Origin: CAIMUX01 sp964473865
GTDB lineage: Bacteria; Eisenbacteria; RBG-16-71-46; CAIMUX01
Direction of reading: 5' to 3'
NCBI GenBank assembly: GCA_964473865.1
Contig: CAYYQN010000022.1
Span: 12,583 to 76,582, forward strand
Length of the DNA stretch: 64,000 bases
A program made the translations under genes and the position numbers. The number at the start of each line of letters is the position of its first letter. The first letter of the stretch is position 1. Below are positions 7,714 to 16,569 of the stretch, piece after piece. The notes below the pieces were generated by a model. The model ran no database searches. It was given only the letters and a program-made list of their open reading frames with translations, and was not told the origin of the DNA.

Positions 7714-9922
7714 ACGCGCCCCGGTCAAGCCATCCGACTTCGATCACGCGACGCGCTTCCCGGCGCTGGACCTCGAAGCCTGGCGTGCCGAGGCCTCGGC
7801 GGCCCTCAAGGGCGCAACGATCGAGAAGCGGCTTCTCACTCCTCTCTGCGAGGGAGTCGTCATGCGCCCGTTGTACACCGAGGCGGATGAGAAGGCCTCC
7901 GTGAGCACGGCGTCTTTGCCCGGCGAAGTCCCGTTCCTGCGCGGCACACGATCCCTGGGTCACCGGCTCGATCCCTGGGAGATCGTGCAGGAGTTGCCGT
8001 ACGCCGATCCCGAGGAGTTCAATGCGGCGCTGCGGGACGACCTGGCGCACGGCCAGTCCGCAGCCGTCATCCTGTTCGACGCGGCGGGACGCCGGGGGCT
8101 GGACCCCGATCGTGCCCCGGTCGCGGACGTGGGGCGCGGGGGCACCAGCATCGCCACCATGGCGGACCTCGACCACGCTCTCTCCGGCATCGATCTGGAG
8201 CGGGTTCCGCTGTTCCTGCATGCCGGTGCGGCGGCTTTGCCGTCCACCGCCCTCTTGCTGGCGCTCCTGCAGCGCCGCGGTCAGGACGCGAGCCGTTTGC
8301 GGGGTAGCCTGGGCACCGATCCCATTGCCGATGCGCTGGCCTCCGGCGCCCCGTTCGACCTGGAGCGCCTGCACGACGATCTCTCCGTTCTGACGGCGTG
8401 GGCGGAGCAGCAAGCGTGTGGCGTGAAGACGCTCACCGCGTGGGGCGCCCGCTGGCACGAGGCGGGAGCCAGTCCGGTCGAGGAACTTGCCTGGACGATC
8501 GCGTCCGCGGTCGAAACGCTGCGCGCCATGGAGGCGCGCGGCATTCCTCCGGCGCGCGCGGCGGCCCGCTTCCTGCTGGGATTCGGCGTGGGAACGCAGT
8601 TCCTCGTCGAAGTCGCCAAGCTCCGCGCGGCGCGCCTCCTCTGGGCCCGGGTGACCGAAGCGTGCGGTTGCCCGGAGGCGGCGGGCTCGGTCTTCATCCT
8701 GGCCCGCACCGCCGGCGTCAATCTCTCCGCAATCGATTCCCACACCAACATTCTTCGCACCACCACGGAGGCGCTCGCCGCGGTGTGGGGCGGGTGCGAT
8801 GGGTTGACGGTGCTGCCGTACGATCTTCCGCTCGGGTCGCGCTCGGAGCCGGCGCGGCGCCTGGCGCGGAACACCCATCTGATGCTCCGCGAGGAGTCCC
8901 GCTTCGACCGGGTGATCGACCCCGCCGGCGGGGCCTGGGCGCTGGAGTCGCTCACCGGCGATATCGCTGAGCAGGCCTGGCGTCTCTTCCGCGAGGTGGA
9001 GGAGGAAGGGGGCCTGGGTCGTCTCCTGGAGACGGGCCGCCCGCAGGCGCGGGTCGCCGAGGAGGCGGCGGGGCGGCGAAAGGCGATCGCGACGCGGCGC
9101 GAGATCCTGGTGGGGGTGAACCAGTATCCGAACCCGGGTGAGCCGGCGCCGAATCCCAAGATGCCGCATCTCGATTCGATCCGGGCTCGGCGCGTGGAGG
9201 CGCTGCGGCAGCACCGACAGGCCTCGGCACACGCGGGGTCGGAGGGATCGCTGAAACGAATGGCCGAGCTCGGCGGGCAGGCCCGGGCCCGGACTGCCTC
9301 GAAGCCGGATCCACAGATCGCCGGCGAGGAAGAACTTGTCGCCGCGGCCGCGGCGGCGGCGTTGCGAGGCGCCACGCTGGGCGAGATCGCGGCCGCGCTC
9401 CACCCAGTCCCGGGATCGCGCCTCGTGCGCTTCGCGCCGCTGGCGGTCCACCGGCTTTCCAGCGACTTCGAGACACTGCGAATGGAAGTGGGCAAGCATC
9501 ACTCCGCGTCGCCTCGGGGCGAGGCCTCTCCGGATGTCTATCTGGCGAACCTGGGACCGGTTGCGGAGTACCGCCCCCGCCTCGAGTTCATACGGTCGTT
9601 CTTTGCCCTGGCCGGGCTCCGGGTTGAAGGGGATGCGCAGTTCGACGATCCGGTTCGGGCCGCGGCGGCGGCGCTCGAATCCGGCGCGCCGGCGATCTGT
9701 ATCGTCTCCACCGACGATCGCTACCCCGAGGCGGTACCGCTGGTGGCGGCGGCGCTGAAACGCGGGCGTCCCGCCGCGCGGGTGCTCCTGGCCGGGCTTC
9801 CGAGCGAAGCGGAACGCGCGGAGGAGTGGCGGAGCGCCGGAGTCGACGAGTTCATTCACCTGCGGTGCGACGCGCACGCGGTGCTGAGTGCCCTCACGGG
9901 CAGCCTCGGAGGCGAGCCATGA
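7706..9922 (+). CDS. mutA: Methylmalonyl-CoA mutase, small (non-catalytic) subunit
   Basis: A 738-residue protein of the mutase small-subunit type, which forms a heterodimer with MutB. The TIM-barrel half is recognisable from FLLGFGVGTQFLVEVAKLRAAR and from IDPAGGAWALESLT. The C-terminal Rossmann-like domain is present but lacks the D-x-H-x-x-G cobalamin motif, as expected for the non-catalytic subunit. It overlaps mce by 8 bases and mutB by ATGA. No frameshift or missing segment was seen. Its probable role is structural, stabilising the MutB-AdoCbl complex. Confidence 0.92.
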   Translation: MTERAPVKPSDFDHATRFPALDLEAWRAEASAALKGATIEKRLLTPLCEGVVMRPLYTEADEKASVSTASLPGEVPFLRGTRSLGHRLDPWEIVQELPYADPEEFNAALRDDLAHGQSAAVILFDAAGRRGLDPDRAPVADVGRGGTSIATMADLDHALSGIDLERVPLFLHAGAAALPSTALLLALLQRRGQDASRLRGSLGTDPIADALASGAPFDLERLHDDLSVLTAWAEQQACGVKTLTAWGARWHEAGASPVEELAWTIASAVETLRAMEARGIPPARAAARFLLGFGVGTQFLVEVAKLRAARLLWARVTEACGCPEAAGSVFILARTAGVNLSAIDSHTNILRTTTEALAAVWGGCDGLTVLPYDLPLGSRSEPARRLARNTHLMLREESRFDRVIDPAGGAWALESLTGDIAEQAWRLFREVEEEGGLGRLLETGRPQARVAEEAAGRRKAIATRREILVGVNQYPNPGEPAPNPKMPHLDSIRARRVEALRQHRQASAHAGSEGSLKRMAELGGQARARTASKPDPQIAGEEELVAAAAAAALRGATLGEIAAALHPVPGSRLVRFAPLAVHRLSSDFETLRMEVGKHHSASPRGEASPDVYLANLGPVAEYRPRLEFIRSFFALAGLRVEGDAQFDDPVRAAAAALESGAPAICIVSTDDRYPEAVPLVAAALKRGRPAARVLLAGLPSEAERAEEWRSAGVDEFIHLRCDAHAVLSALTGSLGGEP

Positions 9923-12117
9923 GTGCGATCCCCGACTTCAGCCGGTTGGACTGGCGGGTCCCCGGGAACGAAGAGATCGAAGCCGAGACCCGCCTCGCCG
10001 CCTGGCGGTCCCGCGCCGAAGAGGCGAGCGGCCTGCCCTATCCGGAGCTGGCGTGGATGACCAACGAGCAGATCCCGGTCCCGCCGCTCGTGACGGCCCT
10101 CGAGCGCAGCGAGCTCGCGCATCTGGGCTCCCTGCCCGGGCTGCCGCCGTTCGTGCGCGGACCGTACGCCACCATGTACACGACGCGCCCGTGGACCGTG
10201 CGGCAGTACGCCGGCTTCTCCACGGCCGAGGAATCGAACGCGTTCTATCGGCGCAACCTCGCAGCCGGCCAGAAGGGGCTCTCGGTCGCGTTCGACCTCG
10301 CTACCCACCGCGGCTACGACTCGGATCACCCCCGGGTGACCGGCGATGTCGGGAAGGCCGGCGTGGCCATCGACTCGATCCTGGACATGAGAATCCTCTT
10401 CGACGGCATCCCTCTCGACACCATGTCGGTCTCGATGACGATGAACGGGGCGGTCCTGCCGGTGATGGCGTTCTACATCACGGCCGCGGAAGAACAGGGG
10501 GTGGCGCCGGAGAAGCTCGCCGGGACGATCCAGAACGACATCTTGAAGGAGTTCATGGTTCGCAACACCTACATCTATCCGCCCGCGCCGAGCATGCGGA
10601 TCATCGGGGACATCATCGCCTATACGGCCCAGCGGATGCCCAGATTCAACTCGATCTCGATCTCCGGCTACCACATGCAGGAGGCGGGAGCTTCGGCCGA
10701 CCTGGAGCTGGCGTACACTCTTGCCGACGGGATCGAGTACATCCGGACCGGGCTGGCCGCCGGACTCACCGTCGACGAGTTCGCCCCGCGTCTGTCCTTC
10801 TTCTTCGGGATCGGCATGAACGTCATGATGGAGACAGCCAAGCTGCGCGCCGCGCGCCTGCTCTGGGCCGCTCTGGTGCGACGATTCCAGCCGCAGGATC
10901 CGCGCTCCCTGATGCTGCGCACCCACTGCCAGACCTCGGGGTGGAGCCTCGCCGAGCAGGACCCCTTCAACAACGTCGTGCGCACCTGTGTGGAGGCGTT
11001 GGCCGCGGTCCTCGGCGGCACGCAGTCGCTGCACACCAACGCCCTGGACGAAGCGATCGCGCTGCCCACCGACTTCTCGGCCCGCATCGCGCGCAACACG
11101 CAGCTCTATCTGCAGGACGAGACGGGCCTCTGCCGTGTCGTCGATCCGTTGGGGGGCTCGCACGGTCTCGAGTGGCTTACCGACCGGTTGGCGCGCCGCG
11201 CGTGGGAACACATCCAGGAGGTGGAGTCGCTGGGCGGCATGGCCAAGGCGATCGAGTCGGGGCTGCCCAAGCTCCGGATCGAGGAAGCGGCGGCGCGGCG
11301 CCAGGCACGCATCGATTCCGGCGCCGAGACGATCGTGGGGGTGAACCGCTTCCGGCCGGAACGGGAGGAGTCGATGGAGATCCTCGAGGTGGACAACACC
11401 GAGGTGCGGCGCCGGCAGGTGGAGCGGCTGGAGCGCGTCAAACGCGAGCGCGACCACGGGGCGGCGGAACGATCGCTGGCGGCTCTGACCCGCACCGCCC
11501 AGACCGGCGAGGGGAATCTCCTGGAGCGGGCGGTGGAAGCGGCGCGGGCACGGGCCACCCTGGGCGAGATCTCGCTGGCGCTGGAGAAGGCCTGGGGAAG
11601 GCACCAGGCCGCGATTCGCACGGTCGCCGGCGCCTACGCCTCCGAGTTCGGGAAGGATGTCGCGCTCGAGCGCGTGCGCGCGGCGGTGAACGCCTTCGCC
11701 CGCCACGAGGGGCGCCGTCCCCGCATCCTCGTCGCCAAGATGGGCCAGGACGGCCATGACCGCGGAGCCAAGGTGGTGGCCACCGCGTTCGCCGACCTGG
11801 GCTTCGATGTCGATGTCGGACCGTTGTTCCAGACCCCGGAAGAGACGGCCCGACAGGCGGTCGAAAACGACGTGCACATCGTCGGGGCGAGCTCCCTGGC
11901 CGGAGGGCACAAGACGCTGCTGCCGCAGCTCGTGCAGGAGTTGCGGCGTCTGGGCCGCGAGGACATTCTCGTTGTCGGCGGCGGCGTCATACCCGCGCGG
12001 GACCACGCCTGGTTGCACGAGCAGGGTGTGTCCGCGATCTTCGGTCCGGGCACGGTCATCCCACGGGCGGCCGAGGCGCTCGTTGACGAGCTCAATCGGC
12101 AGCTGGGCTACGTCTAG
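9919..12117 (+). CDS. mutB: Methylmalonyl-CoA mutase, large (catalytic) subunit
   Basis: This is the adenosylcobalamin-dependent isomerase that turns (R)-methylmalonyl-CoA into succinyl-CoA. It has 732 residues. The start at ATG 9919 overlaps the mutA stop (ATGA); an upstream in-frame extension would run into mutA. The substrate-binding barrel carries YATMYTTRPWTVRQYAGFST and SGYHMQEAGA. The C-terminal B12 domain carries GQDGHDRGAK with the cobalt-ligating His near residue 612, followed by VGASSLAGGHKTLLP and VVGGGVIP. The G protein chaperone MeaB is encoded about 3 kb downstream. Confidence 0.95.
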   Translation: MSAIPDFSRLDWRVPGNEEIEAETRLAAWRSRAEEASGLPYPELAWMTNEQIPVPPLVTALERSELAHLGSLPGLPPFVRGPYATMYTTRPWTVRQYAGFSTAEESNAFYRRNLAAGQKGLSVAFDLATHRGYDSDHPRVTGDVGKAGVAIDSILDMRILFDGIPLDTMSVSMTMNGAVLPVMAFYITAAEEQGVAPEKLAGTIQNDILKEFMVRNTYIYPPAPSMRIIGDIIAYTAQRMPRFNSISISGYHMQEAGASADLELAYTLADGIEYIRTGLAAGLTVDEFAPRLSFFFGIGMNVMMETAKLRAARLLWAALVRRFQPQDPRSLMLRTHCQTSGWSLAEQDPFNNVVRTCVEALAAVLGGTQSLHTNALDEAIALPTDFSARIARNTQLYLQDETGLCRVVDPLGGSHGLEWLTDRLARRAWEHIQEVESLGGMAKAIESGLPKLRIEEAAARRQARIDSGAETIVGVNRFRPEREESMEILEVDNTEVRRRQVERLERVKRERDHGAAERSLAALTRTAQTGEGNLLERAVEAARARATLGEISLALEKAWGRHQAAIRTVAGAYASEFGKDVALERVRAAVNAFARHEGRRPRILVAKMGQDGHDRGAKVVATAFADLGFDVDVGPLFQTPEETARQAVENDVHIVGASSLAGGHKTLLPQLVQELRRLGREDILVVGGGVIPARDHAWLHEQGVSAIFGPGTVIPRAAEALVDELNRQLGYV

Positions 12118-12170
12118 CAGGGTGCCCACGAACCCAGTCAACCTGGGCCGGAGCGCCGATCGGTCGGCGG
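12114..12170 (+). repeat. Dispersed intergenic repeat, copy A
   Basis: This is an element of about 55 bp that begins at the mutB stop codon, with the core CAGGGTGC....GAACCC followed by AGTCAACC and CCGGAGCGCCGATCGG. Nearly the same sequence occurs at 32661-32715 (- strand), and its first half at 45187-45230. The GGGT/ACCC arms can pair. It resembles REP-like elements that sit just behind stop codons. Confidence 0.6.
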
Positions 12171-12196
12171 CTAGGCGCGACGAGGAAAGCGATGCG

Positions 12197-14005
12197 GTGG
12201 CGCGTGCGGACAAACCTGCCGCCCCCGGCTCCTGGCGGCCCGGACGGCCTCCCTGGTGGGACCTGTCGCTGGTGGCGCTTGCCGTCATCTTCGCGCTCCC
12301 CTCGCTCTGGTATCCGTTCGGCCGCGACCAGGCGGCGCACGCGTATATCGGCTGGAACTGGCTTCACGGACTGATCCCGTTCCGAGACGCCGTCGACCAG
12401 AAGCCTCCGGGGATCTACCTCCTGTACTCGCTGGGGTCCGCGCTCTTTGGCCAACGGCAGTTCGGAATCCGGGCCATTGACCTTCTGGGTATCCTGACCG
12501 CCGGGTGGCTGGCGGCCCGGGCGGCGCGGGAGTCGGCGAGTCGCCTCACCGATGGGATCGCAGCGGCCGCGGCGCTGGTGCCGCCCGACGCGTCCGGGTC
12601 ACGCATCGCCGCCTCGCCGTCGGTTGGGGCCCCGCGGGTGGGCAAGCACCCGCAGCTTGAGGCGTCCCCGACACCGAACGGCCGCTCCCACGCGAGCGGG
12701 TCCCGGCGGCCGCACTTCCGGTCGCAATCCGGGGCAACGGGCGCTTCGATCCTCCTTCTCGCCGGCTTCTACTACTGCTGCTTCGACTACTGGAACAGCG
12801 CGCAGACCGAGATCTGGCAGGGACTCGCCGTGCTCGCCGGCGTGGAGATTCTCCGCGAGGACCCTCGCGCCCGGCGGGCCGCCTTCCTCTCCGGCGTCCT
12901 CGGCGGCGTGGCGGTCTTGTTCAAGTTCACCGCCGCGGTGCTCTGCCTGGGGCTCGCCGGAATCCTCACCGTGCGCGCATGGCGGCGAGGGGGATCCCGG
13001 CGGGAGAGAGCGGCTCGCATCCTCGGCGGAGCGGGGCTCCAGATTCTGGGCGCCTTCGCGGTGGTCGGACTGGCGGTCGCCTACTTCGCCGCGCACGGCG
13101 CGCTGCGCGATGCCGTCGAGATTCTGGTTCGGTACAACCTGGCCTATGGCGCCGGCTGGCGCACGGAGCTTCCGACAGCCGTTTCCTGGAGTCTGGACTT
13201 CTGGGTCCGCAACTGCGGGTACTGGGCGCTGGTGATCGTTGCCGGGTGGATCTGGGCGGTGGTTGCGGCCCGGCGCCGTGGTGAGAGGCGGGCGTGGGAG
13301 ATGGCGCTGATTCCGGGAGGCCTGCTGGCACTCGGCGCTCTGGCGGTGGCAGTCCAGGGGAAGTTCTTCTCCTACCACTGGGGAGTGTTGGCCCCGTTCC
13401 TGGGCCTGGCCGGCGCCCACGGGCTGCACGAGGCGGGACGCCTCCGTCCGCGTCTGGGACCCGCGATCGCGGTGGGCGCGGTGCTGGTCGGATTCCTCCT
13501 CGCACCTCAATGGATCTGCAATCGCGCCGCGCGGAATCCGAGGCCGACAAGCTACCTCCGGCAGACCGCCGGCACCTGGAACCACCTCCGGGGCGGGATC
13601 TCGCGCGCGGAGTTCCTGAGGCCGTTCGACGGCGGCTACAGCTACCGCTACGCCGACGAAGAGGTGATCGGCCGGACGATCCGCGATCGGGCGCGGCCCG
13701 GAGACCGCCTGCTGGTGCGCGGGTTCGAACCCGCGATCTACACCGTGAGCGGACTGCGCTGCCCGTCCCGTTTCTTCATCGAGCTGCCTCTCACCGAGCG
13801 TCGCGTGGCCATTGCGCGGGAGAAGTGGATTGCGGAGTACCGGCGCACCTTGAACGCCGAACCCCCGCGATTCGTGGTCCTCGGCGAACGACACGCCGAG
13901 CAGGTCGGCGATCTGGACAAGCACGGCTACCGGCGGGCCGAGCAGTGCGGCAAGCTCGTGCTCTACGAGCGGAGGCTCGACGGCAAGGGCGACGGCCAAC
14001 CTTGA
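12197..14005 (+). CDS. GT39-like polytopic membrane glycosyltransferase
   Basis: A 602-residue integral membrane protein of the ArnT/dolichyl-phosphate-mannose mannosyltransferase superfamily, with eight or more hydrophobic segments. The first loop, FGRDQAAHAYIGW and then GLIPFRDAVDQKPPG, matches the acidic catalytic loop and P-P-G pattern of GT39-type enzymes. Such enzymes use polyprenyl-phosphate sugars to glycosylate lipid or protein outside the membrane. Between hydrophobic segments 2 and 3 there is a Pro/Ser/Arg-rich insert of about 60 residues that looks non-conserved. GTG 12197 is chosen because GAGGAAAG precedes it. An in-frame GTG at 12122 would place the N-terminus inside the dispersed repeat. 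Acceptor and sugar are unknown. Confidence 0.72.
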   Translation: MARADKPAAPGSWRPGRPPWWDLSLVALAVIFALPSLWYPFGRDQAAHAYIGWNWLHGLIPFRDAVDQKPPGIYLLYSLGSALFGQRQFGIRAIDLLGILTAGWLAARAARESASRLTDGIAAAAALVPPDASGSRIAASPSVGAPRVGKHPQLEASPTPNGRSHASGSRRPHFRSQSGATGASILLLAGFYYCCFDYWNSAQTEIWQGLAVLAGVEILREDPRARRAAFLSGVLGGVAVLFKFTAAVLCLGLAGILTVRAWRRGGSRRERAARILGGAGLQILGAFAVVGLAVAYFAAHGALRDAVEILVRYNLAYGAGWRTELPTAVSWSLDFWVRNCGYWALVIVAGWIWAVVAARRRGERRAWEMALIPGGLLALGALAVAVQGKFFSYHWGVLAPFLGLAGAHGLHEAGRLRPRLGPAIAVGAVLVGFLLAPQWICNRAARNPRPTSYLRQTAGTWNHLRGGISRAEFLRPFDGGYSYRYADEEVIGRTIRDRARPGDRLLVRGFEPAIYTVSGLRCPSRFFIELPLTERRVAIAREKWIAEYRRTLNAEPPRFVVLGERHAEQVGDLDKHGYRRAEQCGKLVLYERRLDGKGDGQP

Positions 14006-14106
14006 GCATGCGCCGGCCCCAGGCTCCCGGCGTGGTAGCATGAGCGTCGGCGAACCGAGTTCGAGCCGTCGAGACCCGTCCCGCGGACCGGAAGCGAGGT
14101 GTTGGG

Positions 14107-15366
14107 ATGTCCCTCCAAGTCGGCATCATCGGCATGCCCAATGTCGGCAAGTCGACCCTCCTGAACGCGCTCACCCACGCCCATGCCGAGGCCAGCAACT
14201 ACCCGTTCTGCACCATCGACCGCAACATGGGCGTCACCTCGATCGAAGACCCGCGTCTCAAGGCGCTGTCCGAGAAGCTGCGGCCGGAGGAGACGGTCCC
14301 GGCTTCGATCCAGTTCGTCGACATCGCCGGGCTGGTCCGCGGCGCCTCGCGCGGCGAGGGGCTTGGCAACAAGTTCCTCGGTCACATCCGCGAGGCCGAC
14401 GCGCTGATCCACGTGTGCCGGCTGTTCCAGGATGAGGCGATCGTCCACGTGGACGGCACGGTGGATCCGGTGCGCGACTGCGAGGTGGTGTTGACCGAGC
14501 TGATGCTGGCCGACCTCGAGACCGTGGAGCGCCACGAAGACAAGGTGAAGAAGCAGGCCAAGGGGAATCCGAAGGAAGCGGAGGCGACCTTGGCGGTGCT
14601 CGAAATCCTGGCGAAGCATCTGCGGGAGGGAAAGCCGGTCTCCTCGCTGGCGCCGGCGACCGCGCGCGCCGCTCTTCCGATGTCGGGCGCGGCGCCGGGA
14701 CCGGGATCCGGGCCGGATGCCGGCCTGCCATCCGGCCACGGTCCGGGACACGATCCGGCTCACGGGCCGGCTCACGCACACGGCGCGGGCCGCAGCCATG
14801 GCGCCTCGCCCGGGCCGGCTGTCGACGCTCCCGCCGTCGCCCTGGCCCGCGAGCTCTGTCTGCTCTCTCTCAAGCCGACTCTCGTGGTCCTCAACATCGA
14901 CGAGGCCGCCTCCGTCGGCGCGGATGACCCGCGGGTCCAGGCCTTGCGCCGCGCCACCGGAACCGAGGTCCTGCCCATGGCGATCCGGATCGAAGAGGAG
15001 CTCTCGCGGCTGGCCCCGGATGAGCGCGAGTCCCTGGCGCAGGATCTGGGTCTGCCCGGCGACAACCTGCCGCGGCTGGTGGAGGCGGCGCGGCGGCTGC
15101 TTGGCCTCGTGACCTTCTACACCATCGCCAACGACAAGCTGCGCGCCTGGTTGGTGCCCGCGGGCACCCCAGCACCCAGAGCCGCCGGGCGGATCCACAC
15201 CGACATGGAGCGCGGCTTCATCCGGCTGGAGGTCTTCACGCCGGAGGATCTCCTCACGCACGGGAGCCGGGCCGAGCTGCACAAACACGGCCTGATCCGC
15301 GTCGAGGGTCGCGACTATCTGATTCACGACGGCGACGTGGTCCAGGTCATGTTCCAGGCGCCGTGA
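14107..15366 (+). CDS. ychF: YchF/OLA1 family ATPase with a His-rich insertion
   Basis: A member of the universally conserved YchF (OLA1) P-loop family, which binds ribosomes and hydrolyses ATP rather than GTP. It has 419 residues against about 363 in E. coli. GMPNVGKST is the P-loop and DIAGLVRGASRGEGLGNKFL is switch II. NIDE replaces the NKxD motif as usual in the family. The C-terminal TGS domain contains HTDMERGFIRLEV and RVEGRDYLIHDGDV. The extra length is a Gly/Pro/Ala/His-rich insert at about residues 180-243, with repeated GHG, HGP and HAHG steps, placed before the LKPTLVVLN strand. The insert stays in frame, so the protein should be functional. It separates mutB from meaB but has no known role in that pathway. 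Confidence 0.93.
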   Translation: MSLQVGIIGMPNVGKSTLLNALTHAHAEASNYPFCTIDRNMGVTSIEDPRLKALSEKLRPEETVPASIQFVDIAGLVRGASRGEGLGNKFLGHIREADALIHVCRLFQDEAIVHVDGTVDPVRDCEVVLTELMLADLETVERHEDKVKKQAKGNPKEAEATLAVLEILAKHLREGKPVSSLAPATARAALPMSGAAPGPGSGPDAGLPSGHGPGHDPAHGPAHAHGAGRSHGASPGPAVDAPAVALARELCLLSLKPTLVVLNIDEAASVGADDPRVQALRRATGTEVLPMAIRIEEELSRLAPDERESLAQDLGLPGDNLPRLVEAARRLLGLVTFYTIANDKLRAWLVPAGTPAPRAAGRIHTDMERGFIRLEVFTPEDLLTHGSRAELHKHGLIRVEGRDYLIHDGDVVQVMFQAP

Positions 15367-15384
15367 ACGAAGAGGAACGACGTT

Positions 15385-16521
15385 GTGAAGAGTGAGAGCG
15401 GCCGGTCGCGCGAGAAAAGCGGCGCCCAACGGACGCACCGGGATCGCGGACACGGCGGCGCGGGCGCGGGCTCGGCTTCGGGAAGAGGCCACCATGCCGA
15501 CCCCAATGCCGCAGGGCGTGCCGCCGCCCGCCGGCGGGCCCTTTCCACCATCGAGTTCACGGAAGGGGTCCTCGCGGGGGACCGCACCGTCCTCTCTCGC
15601 GCCATCACCCTCATCGAGTCGAACGCCCCGGCCCACTTCGCGCAAGGGAGGGAAGTCCTGGCGGCACTCCTGCCGTATGCCGGCGGCTCGATCCGCGTCG
15701 GAGTCACCGGCGTGCCCGGCGCGGGCAAGAGCACCTTCATCGACGCGCTCGGGACCCGCCTGACCGCCCGCGGGCACCGCGTCGGCGTCACCGCCGTCGA
15801 CCCCTCCAGCACCCTCTCGGGTGGGAGCATCCTCGGCGACAAGACCCGGATGGAGCGGCTGGCCAACGACCCGCGGGCGTTCGTGCGCCCGTCCCCCTCC
15901 GGCGGCATCCTCGGTGGCGTGGCGCGCAAGACGCGCGAGACGGTTCTGGTCCTGGAGGCGGCCGGGTATGACGTAATCCTGGTCGAGACCGTGGGCGTGG
16001 GGCAGAGTGAAGCCGCGGTCCACTCCATGGTCGACTTCTTTCTGCTGATGCTGATCCCGGGCGCCGGCGATGAGCTGCAGGGGATCAAACGAGGGATCCT
16101 CGAGCTGGCCGATGCGGTCCTGGTGAACAAGGCCGACGGCGACACGCGGGCCGCCGCGGAGAGGGCCCGCGCGCAGTACGACATGGCGCTGCACTACCTC
16201 CGTCCCTCCGAGACCGGCCCGCCGGCTCGCGCGTACGCCGTTTCCGCCCTCACCGGCGAGGGGATCGATCCGTCCTGGGCGGCGGTCGAAGCGGCGGCAG
16301 CGGCCGGACGCGAGACCGGCGCGCTGGCACGCCGTCGCCGCGAGCAGGAGCGGGACTGGATGCACCAGCTCATCCGGGAGCGGATGGAGGAGGAGTTCCG
16401 CGAGCATCCGGCGGTGGCGGCGCTCCTGCCCGAGCTGGAGCGGGCGGTGACCGAGGGCACGATCCCGGCCACCGAAGCGGCGCTGCGGTTGCTGGAGGCG
16501 TATCGGAGCGGAAAGTTGTAG
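15385..16521 (+). CDS. meaB: Methylmalonyl-CoA mutase-associated GTPase MeaB
   Basis: A SIMIBI-class G protein (378 residues) that gates adenosylcobalamin loading into methylmalonyl-CoA mutase and protects the enzyme. Motifs seen are the P-loop GVPGAGKST, AVDPSSTLSGGSILGDKTRM, the switch stretch ILVETVGVGQSE and VNKADGD for guanine specificity. GTG 15385 has a GAGGA site upstream. The first about 50 residues are a low-complexity basic tail and the conserved part begins at STIEFTEGVLAGDR. It lies 18 bases after ychF and about 3.3 kb after mutB, so it is the natural partner of this mutase. A second MeaB-like protein is encoded at 43893-44960. Confidence 0.93.
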   Translation: MKSESGRSREKSGAQRTHRDRGHGGAGAGSASGRGHHADPNAAGRAAARRRALSTIEFTEGVLAGDRTVLSRAITLIESNAPAHFAQGREVLAALLPYAGGSIRVGVTGVPGAGKSTFIDALGTRLTARGHRVGVTAVDPSSTLSGGSILGDKTRMERLANDPRAFVRPSPSGGILGGVARKTRETVLVLEAAGYDVILVETVGVGQSEAAVHSMVDFFLLMLIPGAGDELQGIKRGILELADAVLVNKADGDTRAAAERARAQYDMALHYLRPSETGPPARAYAVSALTGEGIDPSWAAVEAAAAAGRETGALARRRREQERDWMHQLIRERMEEEFREHPAVAALLPELERAVTEGTIPATEAALRLLEAYRSGKL

Positions 16522-16569
16522 AATGGTTCCTGTTCGTCCATCTGTGGTCGCTACGAGGAGTCGGAGTGG

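Noticed and set aside
12122..12196. GTG 12122 as start of the GT39-like protein
   Set aside because: It lies inside the dispersed repeat; GTG 12197 has a ribosome site and begins just before the first membrane segment.
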